Shown here piece after piece: positions 6,613 through 11,090 of a stretch of DNA of 20,165 nucleotides. The notes beneath the pieces are model-generated. The model made no database searches and had not been told where the DNA came from. It saw only the letters and a list, made by a program, of their open reading frames with translations. A program made the translations under genes and the position numbers. Positions within the stretch are counted from its first letter, which is position 1. Each line of letters begins with the position of its first letter. Origin of the DNA: a virus; the IMG/VR virus record IMGVR_UViG_3300023297_000120, positions 1-20,165 of that record; one strand, given 5' to 3'.

Positions 6613-6995
6613 TGGTTTATTTACCAAAAGCATATAAAAATTTATATCCGAAACAAAAAAAGCAGAAATACAACAACAAAAAGACTGTTGTAGATGGACT
6701 AAAATTCGATTCGATCAAGGAAAGTAAGCGATATAAAGAATTAAAATTACAGGAGCATTGTGGGTTTATCAAAAACCTTGAATTACAGCCAAAATTTAAG
6801 CTACAGGACGGTTTTAAACATATGGGTAAGACTTACTACCCGATTAATTATTATGCTGATTTTAGATATACTCAAGAAGGTAGATTGATTATTGAAGATG
6901 TGAAAGGTGGAAATGCGACCAAGACTGATGTTTATTTGATAAAGAAAAAACTTTTATTGAAACAGAATCCTGATATGAATTTTATCGAAACTTAA
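6609..6995 (+). CDS. DUF1064 family resolvase-like nuclease
   Basis: The 128-residue product matches the DUF1064 pattern well: YNNKKTVVDGLKFDSIKESKRYKEL, then LELQPKFKLQDGF, then PINYYADFRY and LIIEDVKGG. The spacing of the Glu, Asp and Glu-x-x-Lys residues is that of a small PD-(D/E)XK nuclease, and the family has been proposed to act on recombination intermediates in place of RusA. The conserved C-terminal KTDVYLIKKKLLL segment is also present. It overlaps the HNH gene by ATGA. Its position downstream of replication genes agrees with a role in processing branched phage DNA before packaging, though this is inference. Confidence 0.82.
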   Translation: MMVYLPKAYKNLYPKQKKQKYNNKKTVVDGLKFDSIKESKRYKELKLQEHCGFIKNLELQPKFKLQDGFKHMGKTYYPINYYADFRYTQEGRLIIEDVKGGNATKTDVYLIKKKLLLKQNPDMNFIET

Positions 6996-7008
6996 TTGAA
7001 ATAATGTG

Positions 7009-7037
7009 TTGACATCATACTATTTAAGAGTTATATT
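7009..7037 (+). promoter_or_regulatory. Strong sigma70-type promoter before the Rha gene
   Basis: TTGACA (7009-7014), a 17 bp spacer and TATATT (7032-7037) match the consensus at 11 of 12 positions. The start point would be near 7044, giving a leader of about 33 nt before the ATG at 7077. This gives the Rha gene and perhaps the cassette-like array downstream an independent transcript. Confidence 0.75.
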
Positions 7038-7076
7038 ATGTACTGTAAATATTAACCATAAATAGTAAGGTGCAAA

Positions 7077-7763
7077 ATGGAATTAGTAGAATTTAAAAGA
7101 AATGAGATTTATTGTGACACAGGAGTAATCGCAAGAAAATTTGGGATGCAACACGCCAAAGTCTCTCAAGCAATGAAAACATTAATCCCGAAATTAGATG
7201 ATTTTAGAGTGACAGGCTTTCACCCTAAATTTGAAATTGAGGATAGAGAATATAGAGGTAAAAAGTATAAAGCGTATTTATTAAATCGTGATTGTTTTAT
7301 TCTTCTTGGTATGAGATTCGATACAAAAAAGGCTCGCCAGTGGCAAGGTAAATTTATTGCAGCATTTAATGCAATGGAACAGCATATTTTGATTGCTGAC
7401 AAAAATGCAACGGACCCTAAATGGTTGATCCAAAGAGAACAGGGCAAGCTTGCAAGACTTGAGGAAACAGATGTTATAAAAGAATTTGTTGATTATGCCA
7501 CAAACCAAGGAAGCAAATCTGCTAAGTTTTATTACAAGCATATAACAAATGCCACATATAAAGCTCTTGGATTAATGGCACAGAGTAAGCCGAAACTGCG
7601 TGACACAATGAATCTTTATGAAATATCTGAACTGTTGCTTGCTGAAAGATTAGCTAAAAAAAGTTTAAAAAAATATATGACTATTGGTAGACATTATAAA
7701 GATATTTATAATTCTGTGAAAGAAGATATACTTTCTTTCGGCTCAGTTCTAAGACTTAAATAA
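7077..7763 (+). CDS. rha: Rha-family phage regulatory protein
   Basis: The N-terminal half of this 228-residue protein has the Rha layout: a start helix (IYCDTGVIARKFGMQHAKV), then the FHPKFEIEDREYRGKKYKAY segment and the LNRDCFILLGMRF sequence followed by WQGKFIAAFNAMEQ. Rha proteins are phage regulators; in some lambdoid phages the protein interferes with growth in hosts lacking integration host factor. The C-terminal half (about 125-228) is a separate helical domain, with KFYYKHITNATYKALGL and a Lys-rich stretch, as found in Rha or antirepressor-like fusions. The gene has its own strong promoter and an AAGG ribosome binding site. It probably sets the timing of expression of lysis-versus-maintenance genes, but the target is unknown. 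Confidence 0.82.
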   Translation: MELVEFKRNEIYCDTGVIARKFGMQHAKVSQAMKTLIPKLDDFRVTGFHPKFEIEDREYRGKKYKAYLLNRDCFILLGMRFDTKKARQWQGKFIAAFNAMEQHILIADKNATDPKWLIQREQGKLARLEETDVIKEFVDYATNQGSKSAKFYYKHITNATYKALGLMAQSKPKLRDTMNLYEISELLLAERLAKKSLKKYMTIGRHYKDIYNSVKEDILSFGSVLRLK

Positions 7764-7780
7764 TAAAAGGAAATGCCAAA

Positions 7781-7927
7781 ATGGAAAAAGTAATTAATTT
7801 GTTATATGTTTTAACCGGAATGTCAGGATTAATAATGGCAATGAATGAAAACGCTAATCATATTAATATGATCGGTGTATCTTTAATGGCTTTGGCTGTT
7901 TATTTTGGCAAAAAAAGAATTGATTAA
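7781..7927 (+). CDS. 48-residue membrane micro-protein
   Basis: The ATG at 7781 follows an AAAGGAAA sequence and encodes 48 residues with two hydrophobic segments: VINLLYVLTGMSGLIMA (about residues 4-20) and INMIGVSLMALAVYFG (about 28-43), separated by a short NENANH loop and ending in KKRID. This predicts a two-pass hairpin in the inner membrane with the basic tail in the cytoplasm. It lies right after the Rha gene on the same probable transcript. Function unknown; small membrane proteins at such positions may alter host physiology or exclude other phages. Confidence 0.6.
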   Translation: MEKVINLLYVLTGMSGLIMAMNENANHINMIGVSLMALAVYFGKKRID

Positions 7928-8019
7928 ATATAACATGCTGGTCTGGATAACATTACAATTTACAAGTTACACAGATCTACATAACTACTTATCATACCTT
8001 AACGAAAAGGAAGTGAAAA

Positions 8020-8205
8020 ATGAATGAATTTCTAAAGGAGTTAGAAACGTTACTCGTAAAACACAAGGCAACCATCTTGAGGAGCGCAGCCAGTACGAGT
8101 AAGCTTGTTGTTAGTTTAGAACAGAATGACAATTTTGATGAAATTGAGTTTGATGAAGAAATAAATGATTCGTCTATTAAACATGGTTGGTTTAAGCAGG
8201 TATAA
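8020..8205 (+). CDS. Acidic 61-residue hypothetical protein
   Basis: The ATG at 8020 follows AAAAGGAAGTG. The product is 61 residues: a helical N-terminal half (NEFLKELETLLVKHKATIL) and a strongly acidic second half (FDEIEFDEEIND). The net charge is clearly negative. Small acidic phage proteins often mimic DNA or bind host enzymes, but nothing specific is recognised. The TAATAA end forms the left arm of hairpin copy 4. The 92 bp before it (7928-8019) hold no gene or clear element. Confidence 0.6.
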   Translation: MNEFLKELETLLVKHKATILRSAASTSKLVVSLEQNDNFDEIEFDEEINDSSIKHGWFKQV

Positions 8206-8256
8206 TAACCGTTGCAACGAGCATCGCTACGCTCGTCGGTGAACTTAGGACATTAT
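8202..8256 (+). repeat. attC-like hairpin, copy 4
   Basis: The inner stem is ACGAGC (8217-8222) with GCTCGT (8231-8236). Below it CA (8215-8216) pairs with TG (8240-8241), and GTT (8211-8213) pairs with AAC (8242-8244), with an extrahelical G at 8214 and an unpaired CGG on the other arm. The outer arms ATAAT and ATTAT pair. It begins at the stop of one gene and ends before the AGGAGG of the next. Confidence 0.8.
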
Positions 8257-8274
8257 TTTTCTTTAGGAGGTAAA

Positions 8275-8499
8275 ATGTCACCATTGCCACAAAACCCTTT
8301 GTACTACACGTTTAAAAGGAAGTATGGATACTACCCTGACAATTGGAGGGTGGGTGGTTGGACAAGAAAAGAAACTGATATTATGGCATTCCCTTCTTAC
8401 CAAGAAGCTAAAGATGCCGCCCCACCAGGAGCCGTTGTTGAAGGGGTTTTGGTTAGATATCATGTCCTACCAAGAGATTTATTCGACCACGAAAAATAA
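8275..8499 (+). CDS. Small hypothetical protein of the cassette-like array
   Basis: The ATG at 8275 comes after TTTAGGAGG with ideal spacing, giving 74 residues; the longer frame that opens at 8212 would start inside the hairpin repeat and is rejected. The product begins MSPLPQNPLYYTFKRKYG and contains WRVGGWTRKETDIMAF, a PSYQEAKDAAPPGAVV helix and a DLFDHEK end. The segment after residue 35 resembles the short alpha/beta folds of small phage proteins that follow an FxSYQEA pattern. No family is recognised. It is bounded by hairpin copies 4 and 5, so gene plus hairpin has the size and form of one cassette. Confidence 0.65.
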   Translation: MSPLPQNPLYYTFKRKYGYYPDNWRVGGWTRKETDIMAFPSYQEAKDAAPPGAVVEGVLVRYHVLPRDLFDHEK

Positions 8500-8550
8500 T
8501 AACCATTGCAACAGGCAGCAAAGCTGCTGATGAATTAAAATATTATTTTT
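8495..8550 (+). repeat. attC-like hairpin, copy 5 with compensatory change
   Basis: The inner stem is GCAGC (8515-8519), AAA loop, GCTGC (8523-8527). CA (8509-8510) pairs with TG (8531-8532). The triplet is ATT (8505-8507) with AAT (8533-8535) in place of GTT with AAC, a paired change that keeps the stem. The extrahelical G is at 8508. The outer AATAAT pairs with ATTATT (8542-8547). Confidence 0.8.
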
Positions 8551-8568
8551 ATTTAGAATGGAGGAACG

Positions 8569-8799
8569 ATGTCAAAACTATATAAGAGAATGACTTGCCC
8601 TATCTGCAACTGTGCAACAGTAAAGCGTGATGAAGAAATTTATCATTGCATGGCGTGTGATGAGGAATGGAAAATGGTAACTAATACCGAAAAAATAATA
8701 ACCGTTGCAACGGACGCTTTCCAGTGCAAAAATTGTGGCGATTATGAACTACCACAATTAATGTGCCCTACTTGCTCCGACGTAATAGAGCGCCGGTGA
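8569..8799 (+). CDS. Double zinc-ribbon small protein
   Basis: The 76-residue protein has four CxxC knuckles arranged as two zinc ribbons: CPICNC and CMAC in the first half (about residues 10-30), CKNC and CPTC in the second (about 53-70). Each pair of knuckles would hold one zinc ion. A strong ATGGAGG precedes the ATG. From about residue 42 the coding region enters hairpin copy 6: the residues IITVAT are read from its left arm, the second ribbon from its long loop, and the TGA stop from its right arm. The second ribbon therefore seems to have been gained by insertion into, or growth of, a repeat. Function is probably binding of nucleic acid or a host protein. Confidence 0.72.
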   Translation: MSKLYKRMTCPICNCATVKRDEEIYHCMACDEEWKMVTNTEKIITVATDAFQCKNCGDYELPQLMCPTCSDVIERR

Positions 8800-8811
8800 A
8801 CTTAATATTAT
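8694..8811 (+). repeat. attC-like hairpin, copy 6, long loop with coding sequence
   Basis: Left arm: GTT (8704-8706), bulged G (8707), CA, an unpaired A, CGG (8711-8713), bulged A, CGC (8715-8717). Right arm: GCG (8790-8792), CCG (8793-8795), G, TG (8797-8798), AAC (8799-8801). Apart from bulges the arms pair fully although 72 nt separate them. The outer AATAAT and ATTAT also correspond. The loop encodes a CxxC pair of the overlapping gene. Confidence 0.78.
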
Positions 8812-8831
8812 AAAAATTACTTGGAGGAAAA

Positions 8832-8972
8832 ATGGAAAATTTAGTAGGGCTTATATTTTCAACAGTTTGGACATATATTATTTTAAAGCTATGCAAAAAA
8901 GATTGGCAATTATACATTGGTGGCGCCCTGTGCACCCTTATTATGGACTTAATACTAACTTTAGGCGCGTAA
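8832..8972 (+). CDS. 46-residue membrane micro-protein
   Basis: The ATG at 8832 follows TTGGAGGAAA, a strong ribosome binding site. The peptide has two hydrophobic segments, LVGLIFSTVWTYIILKL (about residues 4-20) and YIGGALCTLIMDLILTLGA (about 28-46), joined by a short basic turn CKKDWQL. It should form a helical hairpin in the inner membrane. It lies between hairpin copies 6 and 7 as a single-gene unit. No family is recognised; small two-helix proteins in phage accessory regions include holin-like and superinfection-related proteins, but lysis genes are not adjacent here. Confidence 0.62.
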   Translation: MENLVGLIFSTVWTYIILKLCKKDWQLYIGGALCTLIMDLILTLGA

Positions 8973-8975
8973 TTT

Positions 8976-9028
8976 TATAATCAGCTAATGCAACGGGCGG
9001 CGTACCTTGCCGCTGATCTGCATTATTA
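8976..9028 (+). repeat. attC-like hairpin, copy 7
   Basis: GCGGC (8997-9001) pairs with GCCGC (9009-9013) around a 7 nt loop. AT (8988-8989), bulged G (8990) and CA (8991-8992) pair with TGAT (9014-9017). Outer ATAAT pairs with ATTAT (9022-9026). The GTT of other copies has become AAT with matching change on the right arm. It ends at the AGGAGG of the next gene. Confidence 0.78.
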
Positions 9029-9042
9029 GGAGGACTATTAGT

Positions 9043-9279
9043 ATGTTAAAAACTTGGAATATTACCGTTAAATTTCACGATTGTCCCAGTCATTATATGG
9101 ATGACGGCTTACGCTATTGTGCGTATGAGAATGGACCTGTCTACTGCAATGAAGCTTATTGCCCTATCAAACAGCCTCCTAATCAAGTTGTTGAAGCTGG
9201 ACAGGCTAAAGAGATTTCTACTTGTAAAGTATGTGGCAGTGATGGATATGGTTATTCTTGTAAACATTGTCCAGAATAA
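9043..9279 (+). CDS. Cys-rich zinc-binding small protein
   Basis: The ATG at 9043 follows AGGAGG with a slightly long spacer; the frame opens earlier at 9007 but that part lies in hairpin copy 7. The 78-residue product has two Cys regions. The first is a spaced set (FHDCPSHYM, RYCAYENG, YCNEAYCPI), resembling the Cys-rich N-termini of other small phage proteins. The second is a C-terminal zinc knuckle pair, CKVCGSDGYGYSCKHCPE. It is therefore a second zinc-ribbon gene in the array, unrelated in its first half to the one at 8569. The 3' end overlaps a dyad that may be a variant hairpin copy. Confidence 0.68.
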   Translation: MLKTWNITVKFHDCPSHYMDDGLRYCAYENGPVYCNEAYCPIKQPPNQVVEAGQAKEISTCKVCGSDGYGYSCKHCPE

Positions 9280-9306
9280 CCGCCTGCCACTTAACACAAA
9301 ACATTA
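9225..9306 (+). repeat. Possible variant hairpin, copy 8
   Basis: GTGGCAG (9233-9239) and CTGCCAC (9284-9290) are a perfect seven-base inverted repeat around 44 nt that encode the last CxxC of the gene. The right side continues as ACTTAACACAAAACATTA before AGGAGG, the family ending. The GTTGCA left arm is absent, so membership of the family is uncertain. Confidence 0.45.
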
Positions 9307-9316
9307 GGAGGACAAA

Positions 9317-9517
9317 ATGGGACACAGATCAGGGAAATATAGTACTCTAGAACGACGAACTGCGGTGTTAATGTATGAAAATGGGTTTACGTTAAAAGAA
9401 ATCGCTGAGATATTATATAGAAAGAACCCGGCTGCAATCAGGCAAGGCATCCAGCGCTGGCGGCAAGAAATAATAACCGTTGCAACGAGCGTCGCAAGCT
9501 CGTCGGTGAACTTATGA
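9317..9517 (+). CDS. Small helix-turn-helix protein with repeat-encoded tail
   Basis: The ATG at 9317 follows TTAGGAGGAC. Most of the 66-residue protein is one homeodomain-like helix-turn-helix: LERRTAVLMYENGFTLKEIA, then ILYRKNPAAIRQGIQRW as recognition helix region. This resembles the DNA-binding part of small phage regulators and resolvase-type HTH modules. The last 17 residues (EIITVATSVASSSVNL and stop) are read directly from hairpin copy 9, the same IITVAT start as in the 8569 product. The native protein before insertion of the repeat probably ended near RQE. It may regulate the array or late genes; the target is unknown. Confidence 0.68.
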   Translation: MGHRSGKYSTLERRTAVLMYENGFTLKEIAEILYRKNPAAIRQGIQRWRQEIITVATSVASSSVNL

Positions 9518-9524
9518 CATTAGC
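9469..9524 (+). repeat. attC-like hairpin, copy 9
   Basis: ACGAGC (9485-9490) pairs with GCTCGT (9498-9503) around GTCGCAA. The GTT, bulged G and CA on the left pair with TG-AAC on the right, as in copy 4, to which it is nearly identical over the arms. It ends in TGACATTAGCTTAG. Unlike other copies it is not followed by a ribosome binding site but by another element. Confidence 0.8.
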
Positions 9525-9553
9525 TTAGACAGGCTCCGCCAGCGTCGCTAATC

Positions 9554-9628
9554 AAATATTGCAACGGACAAGCCGCTGAACTGCAAAGGGCAAGGGCGTA
9601 CTTGGGCAGGGTAGGGCACAAGCACATT
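9554..9628 (+). repeat. attC-like hairpin, copy 10
   Basis: CGG (9565-9567) pairs with CCG (9573-9575) around ACAAG. ATT (9558-9560), bulged G (9561) and CA (9562-9563) face TG-AAC (9577-9581); one of the five positions is an A-C mismatch. The right flank is longer than usual and GC-rich, then reaches the CACATTA ending and AAGGAG of the next gene. It stands in tandem with copy 9 with no gene between. Confidence 0.7.
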
Positions 9629-9638
9629 AAGGAGAAAT

Positions 9639-9785
9639 ATGATAAAAATACACCATAAAAAATTGTTCAATAGTATCATAAAAAATATTATGGTTTTATG
9701 CTGCAAGAAAAATGCTGACCATTTTGCAAGTATAAAATTAGACAACGGAGATATTTTAAATGTTTATGCAAAATTTAAGGAGTAA
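9639..9785 (+). CDS. 48-residue basic hypothetical protein
   Basis: The ATG at 9639 follows ATTAAGGAGAAAT, a strong ribosome binding site. The 48-residue product begins MIKIHHKKLFNSIIKNIM and ends in IKLDNGDILNVYAKFKE. It has a basic amphipathic N-terminal helix, a CCKK segment and a C-terminal beta hairpin-like part. Its last codons contain the AAGGAG of the methyltransferase gene that starts three bases after the stop, so the two genes are likely co-translated. No family recognised. Confidence 0.6.
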   Translation: MIKIHHKKLFNSIIKNIMVLCCKKNADHFASIKLDNGDILNVYAKFKE

Positions 9786-9788
9786 GGT

Positions 9789-10322
9789 ATGAAAAAGTAT
9801 AATGTAATTTATGCAGACCCACCATGGGATGTTAAAAGAGGCCCAGACTGGAATAGTAATGGCCCATCTAAAGACCTTCCATATCCTACAATGAATATTG
9901 AGTCAATAAAAGGTTTGCCGGTTAAGGAACTTGCGGAAAAAAATGCGCACCTTTATCTTTGGACGATAAATAAATATATCAAAGAATCTTATGATGTAGC
10001 AAAATCATGGGGTTTTAACGTATCATGTATGATAACTTGGTGTAAGCCCCGGCATGGTATAGGGATAGGGGGAACATACATCCAGACAACCGAACATTTA
10101 CTATTTTGCAGGCGTGGAACTCATAAGGCATTGAAAAGAATTGATACAACTTGGTTCGAACACAAAAGGCTTAAACATTCTGAAAAGCCTATGTTATTTA
10201 GAGAGCTTATTGAAAGTGTCTCTGCAGGTTCAAAGATAGAGCTTTTTGCCAGGGAGAAGTTTGAAGGATGGGACTCATGGGGGAATGAAGTAAAATCTGA
10301 CATAGAATTACATGCGGAGTAA
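9789..10322 (+). CDS. MT-A70 family DNA N6-adenine methyltransferase
   Basis: The 177-residue protein has the compact form of phage MT-A70 enzymes, which methylate the N6 of adenine using S-adenosylmethionine. The catalytic motif is IYADPPWDVKRG near the N-terminus (Asp-Pro-Pro-Trp). It is followed by PYPTMNIESIKGLPV, an HLYLWT strand, GFNVSCMITWCKP, and the TTEHLLFCRRGTH segment typical of the family. The C-terminal HSEKPMLFRELIESVS and ELFAREKFEGWDSWGNE complete it. Unlike the enzyme at 2872 this one has motif IV first. Its likely job is to modify phage DNA against host restriction. A good AAGGAG precedes the start. Target sequence cannot be inferred. Confidence 0.9.
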   Translation: MKKYNVIYADPPWDVKRGPDWNSNGPSKDLPYPTMNIESIKGLPVKELAEKNAHLYLWTINKYIKESYDVAKSWGFNVSCMITWCKPRHGIGIGGTYIQTTEHLLFCRRGTHKALKRIDTTWFEHKRLKHSEKPMLFRELIESVSAGSKIELFAREKFEGWDSWGNEVKSDIELHAE

Positions 10323-10327
10323 ATCCG

Positions 10328-10360
10328 CTAATAAGTTAATGCCCCGGACGAGCCGGGAAA
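10328..10360 (+). repeat. Degenerate hairpin repeat, copy 11
   Basis: CCCGG (10343-10347) and CCGGG (10353-10357) pair around ACGAG, preceded by TAATAAGTTAATGC. The TAATAA, the AATGC and the CGGACGAGCCG core resemble copies 1 and 7. The right arm is lost. No run of T follows, so it is not a normal terminator. Confidence 0.45.
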
Positions 10361-10394
10361 AGTGGTTGGAATCGAATAATTAAAATGTTTGCTA

Positions 10395-10423
10395 TTGACA
10401 TAAACACGATATTTTTGTATATA
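10395..10423 (+). promoter_or_regulatory. Candidate promoter of a short RNA or late leader
   Basis: TTGACA (10395-10400), 17 bp, then TATATA (10418-10423) form a near-consensus sigma70 promoter in the gap between the methyltransferase and the late genes. Transcription would begin near 10430. The surrounding sequence is very AT-rich, so chance matches are possible. Confidence 0.55.
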
Positions 10424-10497
10424 TTAATTTTAGTAGTGAACACAATTTATGTAGGATGGTAAGTTTGATTTTTTCATTTTTCTCTTCCTTCGTCGAT

Positions 10498-10543
10498 AGT
10501 CCAAGTCGGTATACAATTGAGTATACCGATGAGGGCTATTTTT
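10498..10543 (+). terminator. Intrinsic terminator
   Basis: A perfect nine-base stem TCGGTATAC/GTATACCGA with an AATTGA loop is extended by AGTCC/GGGCT across small internal loops and followed at once by ATTTTTGTTT. It lies about 110 nt after the candidate promoter, so it would end a short transcript unless readthrough occurs. It separates the accessory region from the packaging genes. Confidence 0.7.
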
Positions 10544-10585
10544 GTTTGTGCTGTAGCTAAATATCTGATATAGTTGACATTATTA

Positions 10586-10783
10586 ATGAACTTTGAGACT
10601 CACAAAACAAAGAGTAGCAGGGGGAAAGAAAAAGAAACAATAAAATCTTTTTTAGACAGAGGTGGTAAAATACAAATACTAAATAAAAAAATAGATTATA
10701 TTGAGTCACAGGTGATAAGACCGAAGGGTAAAAGTAGTCCTGGTGCAACAAGTGGATGTTACAGCACTGGTAGAGTATACTGA
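10586..10783 (+). CDS. Basic 65-residue hypothetical protein
   Basis: I use the ATG at 10586; a TTG at 10574 is possible, but neither has a clear ribosome binding site. The protein is strongly basic, with a KSSRGKEKETIKSFLDRGGK stretch (about residues 9-28) and a C-terminal PKGKSSPGATSGCYSTGRVY tail. The IKSFLDRGGKIQIL part resembles the short FLxxGGK motif seen in many small phage and host regulatory peptides, but I cannot name a family. It is the first gene after the terminator and is joined by TGATG to the next ORF. Confidence 0.5.
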   Translation: MNFETHKTKSSRGKEKETIKSFLDRGGKIQILNKKIDYIESQVIRPKGKSSPGATSGCYSTGRVY

Positions 10784-10938
10784 TGCTAATATTTAGGCAC
10801 GAACCGGTTACAAAAACTGCAAAAGAATATGCAAGAGACGAACCGGATTGGGATGATAAAAAATATGCTAAAGATCTAAAAGCAGCAAGGGAAAGAATAA
10901 AAGAATGTCAATCAAATCAAAATCAAATCAAAGAGTAG
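10783..10938 (+). CDS. 51-residue charged hypothetical protein
   Basis: The ATG at 10783 overlaps the preceding TGA as ATGA, indicating coupled translation. The peptide begins MLIFRHEPVTKTAKEYARDE and is a charged helix for its remaining length, ending in ECQSNQNQIKE. Repeated AATCAAATCAAA sequence encodes the end and overlaps the next start. It is an ordinary small phage ORF before the terminase genes. No function recognised. Confidence 0.5.
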   Translation: MLIFRHEPVTKTAKEYARDEPDWDDKKYAKDLKAARERIKECQSNQNQIKE

Positions 10939-11081
10939 CTAATAATAATTACAGAGAGAATTTTGACCAAATTATTTGGAATAGTATAGAAAAAGCAATA
11001 AGTTGCAAAGATTCAACAAAAAGTGGAACATTACAACTCAACAAGGTAGGCAAATTTAGCGTTTTGAAGGTTAAAGCATAG
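10905..11081 (+). CDS. 58-residue basic hypothetical protein
   Basis: Overlapping the preceding ORF by 34 bases, an ATG at 10905 opens 58 codons that end nine bases before the terminase small subunit gene. An AAGGGAAAG sequence lies about ten bases upstream of the start. The product is basic (MSIKSKSNQRVANNNYREN at the start, KFSVLKVKA at the end) with a central helix FDQIIWNSIEKAISC. If real it fills the space up to the terminase gene in the same way as the other tightly packed genes here. No family is recognised. Confidence 0.5.
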   Translation: MSIKSKSNQRVANNNYRENFDQIIWNSIEKAISCKDSTKSGTLQLNKVGKFSVLKVKA

Positions 11082-11090
11082 AGAGGTATC

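Noticed and set aside
7928-8019. A possible hairpin repeat copy (ATAACATGC ... GATAACATTA)
   Set aside because: It has only loose similarity to the arms and no convincing stem.
5205-9628. Calling the hairpins genuine integron attC sites
   Set aside because: The canonical outer box GTTRRRY is not present (ATTA in its place) and no integron integrase lies in the window, so only attC-like is supported.
5205-9628. The hairpins as a CRISPR array or as simple intrinsic terminators
   Set aside because: Spacing is irregular and spacers are genes, so it is not CRISPR. T-runs after the stems are absent or not adjacent, so they are not standard terminators.
10385-10462. A 25-codon hydrophobic ORF (MFAIDINTIFLYIL start) across the candidate promoter
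   Set aside because: No ribosome binding site at a usable distance, and AT-rich DNA yields such hydrophobic frames by chance. It remains possible and competes with the promoter call.
10456-10560. A 34-codon ORF (MVSLIFSFFSS start) running across the terminator
   Set aside because: It has no proper ribosome binding site spacing and its codons coincide with the perfect inverted repeat of the terminator, which explains the sequence better.
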